NCBI GenBank assembly: GCA_016931625.1
Contig: JAFGEK010000020.1
Coordinates: 1-39,109 of the forward strand
Length of the DNA stretch: 39,109 nucleotides
Source: Deltaproteobacteria bacterium
GTDB lineage: Bacteria > Myxococcota > XYA12-FULL-58-9 > JAFGEK01
Direction of reading: 5' to 3'
In this document: positions 1 to 9,318 of the stretch, piece after piece
How the letters are laid out: each line of letters starts with the position of its first letter
How positions within the stretch are numbered: the stretch's first letter is position 1
The notes under the pieces: generated by a model
Databases searched by the model: none
The model's input: the letters and a program-made list of their open reading frames with translations, nothing else
Told to the model about the DNA's origin: nothing
Program-made: the position numbers and the translations under genes

Positions 1-218
1 AGGGAATAGGGAATTTTAAGTGAGAGCTTATTCGAAATCGTCTCTATCATTCTCTCAAGAAAAGCAATTTTTGATCTTGCACCCGCTTTAGCCATACGCT
101 GTACACGTTGTTCGAGGCGCGTTTCAAGCTCTTTGGCCAGCGCTGGTTGCGTACGGCGTAGCTCGGTAAGGGTCAAACGGGAATTCTGCTCGAGCTTGAG
201 TAAGTTGGTTTTGTTCAT
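1..218 (-). CDS. Small helical protein, third gene of toxin operon (partial)
   Basis: An open frame of 72 complete codons starts with ATG at 218-216 and runs off the left edge of the window, so its C-terminus is unseen. The start overlaps the stop of the zinc-ribbon gene upstream by 4 nt (ATGA), a sign of translational coupling. The visible residues are rich in Leu, Arg, Glu and Lys and look wholly alpha-helical (LEQNSRLTLTELRR, then ALAKELETRLEQRVQRM), with no signal peptide or membrane segment. I do not recognise the family. Its place, third in a run that begins with a polymorphic toxin, makes it a candidate immunity or accessory protein; that is inference from context only. Confidence 0.55.
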   Translation of the reverse strand, partial: MNKTNLLKLEQNSRLTLTELRRTQPALAKELETRLEQRVQRMAKAGARSKIAFLERMIETISNKLSLKIPYS

Positions 219-556
219 TGCGGGTCCCCACTATGGGTATTGGATGGTTTTTGGGAGTCATAGCCAACACGCGCTGCTTCAGTGACAACGCGCTTAATCC
301 GGTCGTGCTCGATTTCTATTGGTACAAAAAAATCATGTCTGCAAAGAGGACAGATACCGTATGCCTCTACAGTCAAGCAGCCGTCTTCAGGTCGTCCACC
401 ATTGTGCACCGCTTTGCGCGGTAGCCATTGGACGGTATCGCCGATTTTATACTGCAGAAAATTTTTTAATCCGAATTCGATTTGCATCTCGACTTGCGGC
501 TTTTGCCCGCATGATGGGCAGCGGATCACCGCTATTATAGTATTGTAAAGACTCAT
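215..556 (-). CDS. CPxCG zinc-ribbon protein, candidate immunity protein
   Basis: A 113-residue soluble protein with two CxxC knuckles, C13-P-S-C16 and C69-P-L-C72, that should bind one zinc ion as a zinc ribbon. The segment between them (about 25-65) contains IGDTVQW and looks beta-rich. There is no signal peptide. The ATG overlaps the TGA of the giant RHS toxin gene by 4 nt, and its own TGA overlaps the next ATG by 4 nt, so all three are probably made from one mRNA and are coupled. Small genes directly behind the variable 3' end of an RHS/TcC toxin are typically cognate immunity genes, so this is the first candidate. The sequence does not show what it binds, and I cannot name a family. Confidence 0.7.
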   Translation of the reverse strand: MSLYNTIIAVIRCPSCGQKPQVEMQIEFGLKNFLQYKIGDTVQWLPRKAVHNGGRPEDGCLTVEAYGICPLCRHDFFVPIEIEHDRIKRVVTEAARVGYDSQKPSNTHSGDPQ

Positions 557-3500
557 GGCCTAATGTTCGTTGCTAAGCGGAGCAACTCGTCAGCGAGCGG
601 ACGTGTTCGTGACGAAGCTCCCAGTGTTTGATCAATGAAACGCAAAAGCTTAGTGTTAGCAGTGACTGCGGGAATACCGGTGGCACGCGAGAATGCCATC
701 AAAGCAGCATCCCCACGACCTTGCTGCCGACGCAGCGCCTGAAAAGCTTCTTGGAACGCACTGGTGGCTGCAGTAGCCCCTGCCCGAGGTCCTCCAAATA
801 GGCGGATACCTTCGCGCTCGAGAAAGGCGCGGCGCGCACTTCTCTGAGCACTAGTAATGCCAGGGAAGTGTAAAAATTCACGTAGCTGGTTTGGAGTTAT
901 CAAGACTTCGTCGGCGGCGCGAAGAGCGGCACTTGCACGCGAGCCTAAAGTAGTGCTGGCATGCTCAGCAGCGTTAACCAGTACATCGGTATCAGCAAAA
1001 ATTCGACGAACAGCGCCGCTGGCGCTGCGTGAAGCTGCTCCAGCAGCTTCAACCGCTTCATCTGCATGGCGCGTGACGGCACCTGCCGCTGCTACAGCTT
1101 CATCTCCGTAGCGGGTTACTGCTCGCGTAACATCAGAGATAGCATCTGCAGCGCGCACCGCACGGCGGCCCCACTTGCCGGCAGTAGCCGCCCAACCGGC
1201 AAAGGGAATCATAGCGGCAAAGCTTAAGCCCGCTCCAACGTAGTCACCACGGGCTAGTGAGATAAGACCATTAACAAGGTCAGCAACCTCGCCGAAGCCG
1301 GGAATCAAACCAACAATATCAAGCCCAATTTGTAAAACATCAATTGCAGTATCGAGCCATGAAAGCCATGAGGGTAATTCATGCTCACCAACGCCGCCTT
1401 TTAGCCCATAGCGTCCGCCACCAGGGCGCCCATGCTCATTGCCTTGCGGGGTTCCATCCGCAGCGCCTTGATTCGATACACCTCCGGTTACTCCTTCAGC
1501 GGCTCCGCCTTGTCTGCCACCTGGCCGTGTGGCACTGCCGTTTTCAGATGCTGGCTCACCGCGAGGGTCAGTAGTGCCGTTACCGTGCTGTGCTTCATTG
1601 GGATCAGTTACTGGAGTACCAGACGCCGAGGATTCTCCGGGCTCGGTGTCAGGCGAGTAGGGAATGCCGTCAGGGCCAGTAGGTAAACCGGGTGGAACCG
1701 GCGGTAGATCAGTACCGCCGTCACGGGCGCTACCACTTGAGGCCGGCGGCTCGGTACCACGTCGGGTGTTTCTCCCAGTACCTGAGCGCGTGCCACCACC
1801 CGGACCTGTACCATCACCGCGCGGTCCGGTTGTTGATGAGCCGGTTCTTGCCCCAGGGCTAGCACTTGATCCGGCACCAGGAGTAGCTCCGGTACCAGCG
1901 CCGCTACCAGCTCCTGTTCCCGGTGCGGTACCTGGGCCTGCTCCTGCGCAGCGACCTTGCGTTCCTTGTCCAACCCCGGTACCAGTCCCACCACCGCCAC
2001 GACCTTGGCCATGTCTACCGGCGCCAGGGCCCTCGCCTGTGGTGCCACTGCCGCTGCCGCCGGATTCAGCGGTATGACCAGGTCGCGTGGTGATACCTGA
2101 GCTGCCATCTGCCGGATGAGCGGTATGGCCGTTTTCATCTTCACCGCCGCTATCGCTGCCAGCGCCATGCCCATCACCGGCAGCGGTATCATCTTCAGGA
2201 GGCTCTTCTTCAGGGGGAGGGTCGGCATTAGGGTCGCCGACAATTGACTCGACCTCGGTGTCGTCAAATTCTATTGCGGTAAGATCACCAACACGAGTGC
2301 GTGAGACTTCTTCAGCCCACCAGCGAAACTCGCCAGAACGCGTCGTACGTGCGACAATATTAACATCGAGCTGATAGACAGAATCGCCAATAGGGATAAG
2401 CAAGCTCTCGACATAGTTTTCGACTATTCGTCTGGCTTCGGGCGTATTAGTGTAAAAGGCTTGGCGAATATTTTCAGGAACCTCTTCGAGACTACCAAAT
2501 AGCGTGCGCAGTCCATCAGCATCAATAAAACATATGGGATTATTGTGAACGAAACGATAAAGATTGAGGCCGTCAGCAGGTCCTAACGGGTCAGGTGAGA
2601 GCCAATTGCCGATAAACGGCGCGTAGTAGCGGTATTCGTAATGATAGAAGCCCGTGGCATCATCGTGCAGCTTGCCGCTGTAGCGATATTCTTTGAGCTT
2701 TACCTCACGAATACTCTCTCCGGCAATAAAGCTTGTGCCACCGAAGGGGAAATATTCTTCATAAGAAATAATTTCTCCGGCTTCGTCGAGCTCTAAGGAT
2801 ACCGATCCGAGATGATTGTGGGTGAGGTAGTGAAGTTTTTTATTGCCGATGTTGTCGGTCTCGCGCCCGCTTTGATCAATGCTCCATTGATGCAAGGTAG
2901 CTAAACGAGCCGAGCCATCGGTTATATGCGAGGTATGACGTAGTAAGCGGGTATTATCACCATGCGTGATCCGGCGGATCTCGCAGTCGTCGAAGTAAGT
3001 AGTCTCGGTAATTTCAATCTGACCAGCTACCAGTCGCTCGGTTATACGCCGTACGCGGTGACCATCGACACCGTAGACATAGTATTCAGCGTCGTCCGGC
3101 TCGCCCGAGCTTGAGCGATCGATGATAACCGCGCGTGTAAGGCGATTAGCATGATCCCAGTGCAAAGAGCGTAAATGCGGCAGCACAATCGTATTGCCGT
3201 TGGCATCGAAGCAAGATTCTGGGTCTACAAGTTCAGTGCCGTAAAGGTCATGACGCAGAAGTGAACGATTAGATGTGGTTGATGTCCACATCGCCGTAGT
3301 CCAATTCTGCGTTACCCCTTGGTGATGAATTTGCTCGATATTGCCGGCAAGGTCATATTCATACGAGCGCGTATAGCGCTCAATGGCAGCACCATTATTG
3401 AGACTGAGATGGCGAGTGCTTTTAATTGCGTTGGTATCAGCAAGCCCGTAACGATAGTCATGTTGTAGCAGAGCCTGGTGTACGCGGCCGGAGGCACTTT

Positions 3501-6500
3501 TGAGTTGATAGAAGGGATCATAGGTGAACTCGCAAGCCGAGCTCACAGTGAGCCCTTCAATGAGCGGATGGGTAGCTCCGGGATCTTGAACGTGGTCAAC
3601 CCAACGTGAGATATTGCCTACGGGATCATAAGTATATTCAATATCTAAATAGTCTCGTGGCGAGCCAATTGCTCGGTTAGTAGTCAATCGTTGAAGGCGA
3701 AAAGTCTCAGGATCATAAAGGTAGCGAGTCTCGATATCATTGCCATAACGCAGATAAGTGCGCTGGCCCCTAGCATTTGCCTCAATACCTGAGGCTATAA
3801 CTTTCTGGTGCCAGAGGTCGTCGGCAGTTGTTACTTGTATGTTATTAACATGTCCCAGTGCGGCGTAGTCGTATTCACGTGTTGTACCGTCCGGCAAGGT
3901 CCGCGCTACTACTCGGCCCAAGCCGTCAAAGCGTGTTTTTGTTTGATGCTCGGTTCCTGATACGGCTACGCGAGCAGGATCTGACCAATCAACCGTGGTT
4001 TTATATTCGTTACGTAGCGAGCGATGGCTGGCAGCAATTTGACCATCGAGGTGAAAACGCTCGATATATAGCACACCAGCTTCGTCATAATATTCTACTA
4101 CCCGACCACGGGCATTTTTTAATGTCGCTTGTGAAACAGCAGGGTTATCGCCATAAGTGAGGCGTTCTACTATATGGTTGAGCCCCAGCGCACCATCTAC
4201 CCTAGTTTCACTAGCGCGGCCGCCGGTATCATAGATATGCTGGGTATGAACGTTGCGACTATCCCAACGATGAATAGGTAGACCACGAGTGTCACGCAAT
4301 ATAAAGCGCTCGCCGGCGTCGTTGCTATGCTCGAGCAAAGAGCGACCAAGCATATCATAGCGATAAGTTAAGGCGATTAGACCCCGTGGATCACGCACTT
4401 GCTCCACCAGACCCGAGACGCCATATAGAGTAGTAGTAAGGCGTTCGATTCCACCTCCAGCAATTTCGCGCAGCCTAATAGTTCGACCGAGAGCATCGGT
4501 TTCAATTACCACTGGGGTATTGGCGTGGGCTTGCGCTTTTTCAAGCGCTGCGCACTCGGGATGCGCTGGTGGTAGAGTCAGCCGCAGAGCTTCATAAGCA
4601 GAGCCGACAATGCTATCATTGGCATCGGCTTGCTGGGTGCTCCAGACGTTATATATCGTACTAAGATGTGTACCATTTGGCAGATCTTGGCGAATGACTC
4701 TGCCGGCAGCATCATAGTGGTTTTGGGTAGCAACACCATAGCTACGCAAAGCAGCATCTGACTCGAATTGCGGTTGCGTAGAGAAGAACGGCTCATACTT
4801 ACGTACTAAGAAGCCTTTATTATTGAAGACTTCGTGACCGCTGACCAGCCAGCGTTGCGCCGCATCGGCGAGTATTGGTTTACCTTCAGCATCAACACTA
4901 ATCTCACCCGTTGCGCTGCGTTGCACCGCGGGCCCAGCTCCGGCTAGTATTTTGCTCTGTATAGATCGGCAAAAGCCGTTACTATACTGGATCGCCACGC
5001 GCATGCGGCCAGTTGCTACGGGCGTAGCGCCTTCACCGTTGTGCACCATTTGCTCGCGCTCAAGGTGAATTGTAAGCGGCGGCCCCTCGCCGCGCATGAA
5101 GGTTTCTAGATCATAGAAAAATACCCGTTGCGCTTGTTGTAGCACTGCTGCGGGATCACTTAGTACATCGGCTGCAGTTAAACCCGCAGGTACAACATGG
5201 GTAGCCAGGTCTTTGCTACCTATGGGATGGGGGTTACCGTCACTGCCGAGCTGCTCTCCCCGTAACCCAATAACGCTGGCAACTCCTAAAGGGTCATATA
5301 GCACTTCTGATATATTGGCATTGGTGTCGGTTATACGACTGGCAGCGAGCACCTGATAATCAGGCGTATATTCAATGCGATTAGTGAAAGAGTCTTCAAT
5401 GGCGGTGATAAACAAAAAATATTGGTCGAAGGTAAAGGTCTGGCGTGCTCCATTTGGCGCCCTTTCTTCGTGTATACGATAGAAAGCTGAAGCATCGTGA
5501 TAATGATATGTCGTTTCGTTCGCCCACCATAGACCCTCGGCACGTAGGTAATGACCATCTGCGGTCAGCATGGGCTCGGTCACCCGGCCGTCATATGCTG
5601 CAGCAACCGCCCCCTCGGGCAGAAACGCGCGCGCAACATGATGTAAAAGAGTCACATTGCCGACCTGCCCGAAAGGTAGTGGGCTTAGGTGAGAATCGTC
5701 CCAAAAAATATTACGAGTAAGCTTGAGGCGTTGGGCCTGTGGGCGATCGCTGGCTGGTACTTCATGAAACTCAATAGGTCTTACTAGCGCGTTTTCTATT
5801 TGTGGCAGCAAATCTTCACGCGTGAAGATACCGGTCGGACCAGGGTCTAGGCCGCTAAGCGCAAGACGTTGTTCTTCTGTCTCAATGCCAAGCTCGAAAC
5901 GCTCGCTGTTGTCTATGCTGTTAAAAGCACTAAGCACAATTTCAGCATATAGAAGCTGTTGCTCGGTTCTTACTTCAGGCCCGCTTGCACGTCGCGGATA
6001 AGCTAATGATGCACGTTGGGTGACATTGCCGTAGGGGTCAGCAGCAATCAGTAAATCATGTTTGACGCGCGGGTCGCTAGATTCTCCTTCATAGTCGTAA
6101 CATAGAGATTCGCTTTGGCAAAACGAGAACACGGCGTCGTGCTTGCTTATGATCGGCTGCAAACCTCGTATGCGATATGCAAGCTCAACTACGCGTAAGG
6201 GATGCTGCGCTGGGACGCCGTTGCCATCAACCGCATAGTATTCTTGACGCCACTCGACCCCGGCAAGTACTCGATAGGCGTCAAGCTGTTCTGCGGTGTT
6301 AAGCTCGGTTACATTTTCTATTACCGGCTCAGGTAGTCTTTGCCGTAAGGGATCAAGCGCGTAGCTATCGGCAGCGCGCTTATGTAGCGCGTCCATAGAG
6401 CCGGTGTGATACCAGGTACGTATTAGCGTTGGTGGCATCACTTGTTCGACCGGCAGCGATGCATCCGCTATAAGCGCGTCAGTGTCATAGGCATCGACTA

Positions 6501-8832
6501 GCCCATAACCAACAAAATGTCGCTCTTCATTATCGAAGTAGCCATCATGATAAGCGTAGCGAGTTGTCATATGGCCGCCACCGATATGATCAACTCCCTC
6601 AATCTTGGTGACGACTGTACTATGACGTGGCAGGAGCGTATGCCATGGCCGCTCGCTTTGCTTATCGCGTAAATATTCACGAGCAGAGGAACGGTAAGCT
6701 AGCCGCGTCTCGCGGCCCATGCTGTTAGTTGTCGCTACTAATAGCCGCGGTGGCAAGTAATCAGTAAGCCTTAGATACTGAAGCGCCTGGCCTTCATGTG
6801 TAGCCAGTGGTGTCGACCAGACGAGGCAACGGGTGCCGTCACCTAAGAAATCGAATACCTGCACTGATGCGAGCGCATCGATAACTGGCAGGTTTTTTAT
6901 GTTGTGCACATCGCTAAAGCTATTACCACTTTGATTGATCCAATAACGTATCTCGCCAGTACCAATATAAAGCAGATCTGCAGTGCCGCTGCCATCGAGG
7001 TCGACAAAGCGCAGTCGTCTAGTATCAAGCTCACCGAAGCCGTCGATAACCGGTGCATTCTCCATTAATACACTAGGTCCAAAGACGGCGTTACCTAGAT
7101 TTGGCCAATACTCAATCCTACCATTGTCGACGCAGACCATATCTAAAAGGCCGTCGCCGTTCATGTCGGCAAAGAAGGTGCGCAAGCGGTGGTCTTGGAT
7201 AAATGTTGGAGCGCCACCTGAGCGTCTGTCCGGTTTGGCGATGGTAAGCGGAGATGCAAAACCGTCTCGCCCTAGAGAAGGGTACCACACCATCTGATCG
7301 TGTTGGTCAACAATGAGGTCGGCATAGCCGTCGCCGTTCAAATCGACCCACTGGGCGCGAGAATTTGCAAAGTCTATCCGTGGCAGATGATGAAAAGCAC
7401 AAAAACCCTCCCAGCGGCTACGATCACGATCGTGCTCGTAATACCCAGCTTCACGTCCTGTAAAGGCAACTAAATTTAAGTTACCGTCGCCATCAAAATC
7501 TTGCAGCGCAAAAGCCGCTGATACGGCTGCAGGAACTTGGCTGACCGTTGTTAATGGTCCAAAGTGTCCGTCTCCCAAGTTTTCTTTAAAATACCAAGTA
7601 CCTCCCTGCGCACAAAGCACGCCGGGAATACCTTCATTATTGATGTCTATCCATTGATACAAAGCGCCGTCGAGGCCAACCGGTAGGTTGTCGGCTAAAA
7701 CCGGTGTGGTAAACGATGAAGCAATATTGGTTTGACTGTAAGCAAGAGTAAGCGGTGGCAGCGCGCGGCTTTGCGTTATGCCGCTTGATGGATCTTGGCG
7801 ATAGCCAAGATAAGTAATTTTCTCTAACACCGAGCCTGAAGCATCTTGCCGATGGTTAAGCTCGGTAGCGCCAACCAATAGAGGTGAGGCACCAAGCTCG
7901 GTAAAGCGATGAAACATTAAAATACGGCGACATAGACGGTAAGTGCGGATCTCAAAGCCCGGTCGATAAGTTGAAAATGAATCGCTACGAACACTCCAGT
8001 TATGGCCAGGGGCTGAGTCATCGGAAGGTGTGGCGAGCGCATCGGTCGCATGCTCGCCGTAATCTAGCACTACCTCGAAATGCCACTCGTTCCCGGCAAC
8101 AACCGGTGTTTGTAGCGATAGTGGCTTACTGTTGCCATAGAGAATGCGTTTTAAATAGCGCTGCGCATAACCGTGGTATCGGCGTGTTGTTTCAAAGCTT
8201 TGCGTTACATCAACTCCGACACCGTCCTCAGGTTTGTAAAGAAAAACAATGGCGTTGCCCTTTGGATGATATTGCGCTTCTAGCAACCACTGAAAGGTAC
8301 GGTGATTAGGGTCTTGGGGGTCGCTAATACGTGTAGAGTTGTCAGCGGCTAGACCAAATACCGAGACTACACCATTGCGCGCGTATGCCAGCCAGTGAAT
8401 CCGGCCGCTGGCATGGTGTATCCACTTTTCAAACCTTTCAAATGATCGCTCAACTTTACTGCGATAGCGCTCAACGCGATAGTCACCGCGGTCGTCTGCT
8501 ACCACTTGCCATTGATCACCTTGCTTGCGCCGAAAAGGGACGAGCGGTTGTCCACCTGAAAAAGTATAGCGATCTTTGGCTTCTTCATAGGTAGGCAAAG
8601 CTCGACTCGTATCGAGCCCAATACTTGCGACACCAGTAAGCAGCCAACCCACACCAAAGCTCGAGTTGCGCTCGCCGCTTAAATAATTGAGATTAAGGCT
8701 AGGAGTGAACGATTCTCGTCCTAAACTCAGGCGAACAGGTACCGACAAGCGTGCGGTGCCAGTAAGAGTATTGACGTCGACTTCGTGTTCTATTGACAGA
8801 TCGCTAATGGCTGTCTCACGAAAGCCGGTCAT
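553..8832 (-). CDS. TcB-TcC-like RHS polymorphic toxin with PIN-like C-terminus
   Basis: A 2759-residue toxin shell. Residues 1 to about 340 match SpvB/TcB N-termini (Salmonella virulence plasmid B type). About 390-670 carry FG-GAP/VCBS-like repeats (DLNGDGYADL, DMNGDGLLDM, DLDGSGTADL). A TcdB-middle region follows (DHIGGGHMTTRYAYHDGYFD). RHS/YD repeats fill about 1430-2100 and end in the RHS core (SPDPLGPADGLNLYR, D2081 and D2087), where TcC and Rhs proteins cut themselves. Then come an Asp/Glu/Pro segment, a Gly/Ser/Thr/Pro linker (about 2195-2478), a hydrophobic pre-toxin segment (about 2487-2560, LIPGFGEVADLVNG) and a tip at 2611-2759 with PIN-type motifs. No signal peptide is seen. ATG is preceded by AGGAG at 8 nt. 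TcB and TcC are usually separate genes; here they are one. The gene is richer in GC than its neighbours. No TcA-type pore gene is in the window. Confidence 0.88.
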   Translation of the reverse strand: MTGFRETAISDLSIEHEVDVNTLTGTARLSVPVRLSLGRESFTPSLNLNYLSGERNSSFGVGWLLTGVASIGLDTSRALPTYEEAKDRYTFSGGQPLVPFRRKQGDQWQVVADDRGDYRVERYRSKVERSFERFEKWIHHASGRIHWLAYARNGVVSVFGLAADNSTRISDPQDPNHRTFQWLLEAQYHPKGNAIVFLYKPEDGVGVDVTQSFETTRRYHGYAQRYLKRILYGNSKPLSLQTPVVAGNEWHFEVVLDYGEHATDALATPSDDSAPGHNWSVRSDSFSTYRPGFEIRTYRLCRRILMFHRFTELGASPLLVGATELNHRQDASGSVLEKITYLGYRQDPSSGITQSRALPPLTLAYSQTNIASSFTTPVLADNLPVGLDGALYQWIDINNEGIPGVLCAQGGTWYFKENLGDGHFGPLTTVSQVPAAVSAAFALQDFDGDGNLNLVAFTGREAGYYEHDRDRSRWEGFCAFHHLPRIDFANSRAQWVDLNGDGYADLIVDQHDQMVWYPSLGRDGFASPLTIAKPDRRSGGAPTFIQDHRLRTFFADMNGDGLLDMVCVDNGRIEYWPNLGNAVFGPSVLMENAPVIDGFGELDTRRLRFVDLDGSGTADLLYIGTGEIRYWINQSGNSFSDVHNIKNLPVIDALASVQVFDFLGDGTRCLVWSTPLATHEGQALQYLRLTDYLPPRLLVATTNSMGRETRLAYRSSAREYLRDKQSERPWHTLLPRHSTVVTKIEGVDHIGGGHMTTRYAYHDGYFDNEERHFVGYGLVDAYDTDALIADASLPVEQVMPPTLIRTWYHTGSMDALHKRAADSYALDPLRQRLPEPVIENVTELNTAEQLDAYRVLAGVEWRQEYYAVDGNGVPAQHPLRVVELAYRIRGLQPIISKHDAVFSFCQSESLCYDYEGESSDPRVKHDLLIAADPYGNVTQRASLAYPRRASGPEVRTEQQLLYAEIVLSAFNSIDNSERFELGIETEEQRLALSGLDPGPTGIFTREDLLPQIENALVRPIEFHEVPASDRPQAQRLKLTRNIFWDDSHLSPLPFGQVGNVTLLHHVARAFLPEGAVAAAYDGRVTEPMLTADGHYLRAEGLWWANETTYHYHDASAFYRIHEERAPNGARQTFTFDQYFLFITAIEDSFTNRIEYTPDYQVLAASRITDTNANISEVLYDPLGVASVIGLRGEQLGSDGNPHPIGSKDLATHVVPAGLTAADVLSDPAAVLQQAQRVFFYDLETFMRGEGPPLTIHLEREQMVHNGEGATPVATGRMRVAIQYSNGFCRSIQSKILAGAGPAVQRSATGEISVDAEGKPILADAAQRWLVSGHEVFNNKGFLVRKYEPFFSTQPQFESDAALRSYGVATQNHYDAAGRVIRQDLPNGTHLSTIYNVWSTQQADANDSIVGSAYEALRLTLPPAHPECAALEKAQAHANTPVVIETDALGRTIRLREIAGGGIERLTTTLYGVSGLVEQVRDPRGLIALTYRYDMLGRSLLEHSNDAGERFILRDTRGLPIHRWDSRNVHTQHIYDTGGRASETRVDGALGLNHIVERLTYGDNPAVSQATLKNARGRVVEYYDEAGVLYIERFHLDGQIAASHRSLRNEYKTTVDWSDPARVAVSGTEHQTKTRFDGLGRVVARTLPDGTTREYDYAALGHVNNIQVTTADDLWHQKVIASGIEANARGQRTYLRYGNDIETRYLYDPETFRLQRLTTNRAIGSPRDYLDIEYTYDPVGNISRWVDHVQDPGATHPLIEGLTVSSACEFTYDPFYQLKSASGRVHQALLQHDYRYGLADTNAIKSTRHLSLNNGAAIERYTRSYEYDLAGNIEQIHHQGVTQNWTTAMWTSTTSNRSLLRHDLYGTELVDPESCFDANGNTIVLPHLRSLHWDHANRLTRAVIIDRSSSGEPDDAEYYVYGVDGHRVRRITERLVAGQIEITETTYFDDCEIRRITHGDNTRLLRHTSHITDGSARLATLHQWSIDQSGRETDNIGNKKLHYLTHNHLGSVSLELDEAGEIISYEEYFPFGGTSFIAGESIREVKLKEYRYSGKLHDDATGFYHYEYRYYAPFIGNWLSPDPLGPADGLNLYRFVHNNPICFIDADGLRTLFGSLEEVPENIRQAFYTNTPEARRIVENYVESLLIPIGDSVYQLDVNIVARTTRSGEFRWWAEEVSRTRVGDLTAIEFDDTEVESIVGDPNADPPPEEEPPEDDTAAGDGHGAGSDSGGEDENGHTAHPADGSSGITTRPGHTAESGGSGSGTTGEGPGAGRHGQGRGGGGTGTGVGQGTQGRCAGAGPGTAPGTGAGSGAGTGATPGAGSSASPGARTGSSTTGPRGDGTGPGGGTRSGTGRNTRRGTEPPASSGSARDGGTDLPPVPPGLPTGPDGIPYSPDTEPGESSASGTPVTDPNEAQHGNGTTDPRGEPASENGSATRPGGRQGGAAEGVTGGVSNQGAADGTPQGNEHGRPGGGRYGLKGGVGEHELPSWLSWLDTAIDVLQIGLDIVGLIPGFGEVADLVNGLISLARGDYVGAGLSFAAMIPFAGWAATAGKWGRRAVRAADAISDVTRAVTRYGDEAVAAAGAVTRHADEAVEAAGAASRSASGAVRRIFADTDVLVNAAEHASTTLGSRASAALRAADEVLITPNQLREFLHFPGITSAQRSARRAFLEREGIRLFGGPRAGATAATSAFQEAFQALRRQQGRGDAALMAFSRATGIPAVTANTKLLRFIDQTLGASSRTRPLADELLRLATNIRP

Positions 8833-9318
8833 TCAATGCACTCCTGATGCTAACGCATTAATAATTTTTTCTTGCAGCAAAACTAATTTATTTTTTATGC
8901 AATACTAGTCATTTTTAAACTAGCAACACATTTTTCAAGAGCAAAACCACCATGTTTACATGGTGGTGTCCCCCACCAATCCCTCTAAGCGGTGGCAACT
9001 TAAAAATATGTATTATTGTAACTACCCATTAAAAAGTTATACACCCCATATATAAAAATGATTCCTAAATACTATGGGTGTTGCATTATCCGCTATTGAT
9101 TATGATTTTTAAGATTTGCTACGCGCAAGCAGGGGATACTAGATACGATTGAGGACGAATGCAACCATTAAATTAACTAATTGTAAGCGCCACGATAAAT
9201 GTCCGCAGTAGTGCTGGTGATTTCAAGCAGTGGACGCAGCAACATACTACTTGAAACCACCGTTTAAGAGGCATGCCCTAGACATAATATTGCATACCGC
9301 CTAGTGTAGATCAGTTGC
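8833..9318. other. Gene-free divergent region with hairpins
   Basis: About 486 bases between the toxin gene (minus) and the CPBP gene (plus), AT-rich and with no credible ORF. It must hold both divergent promoters, but I cannot place -10/-35 boxes with confidence. It contains the perfect hairpin at 8946-8967, a further GGTGG/CCACC pairing just after it, and a loose inverted repeat (ACACCCC-ATA with TATGGGTGT, about 9041-9083). Confidence 0.5.
8946..8967. repeat. Perfect 9-bp hairpin
   Basis: ACCACCATG, loop TTTA, CATGGTGGT: nine perfect pairs, GC-rich within an AT-rich spacer. Read on the minus strand it is followed by only four T, so it is a weak terminator candidate at best. The right arm runs into GTGTCCCCC, the complement of the core of the 15-mer repeat found elsewhere in the window (GGGACACC), so it may be a diverged relative. 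It lies about 114 bp upstream of the toxin start codon. Confidence 0.5.

Noticed and set aside
1608-2267. A 219-codon minus-strand frame and plus-strand Pro-rich frames inside the toxin linker
   Set aside because: They are out-of-frame readings of the GC-rich Gly/Ser/Thr linker of the toxin gene; composition is what frame shifts of that repeat would give, with no start signals.
9041-9083. Loose inverted repeat ACACCCC-ATA / TATGGGTGT
   Set aside because: Needs a bulge and a loop of over 20 nt; too weak to call as a separate element.
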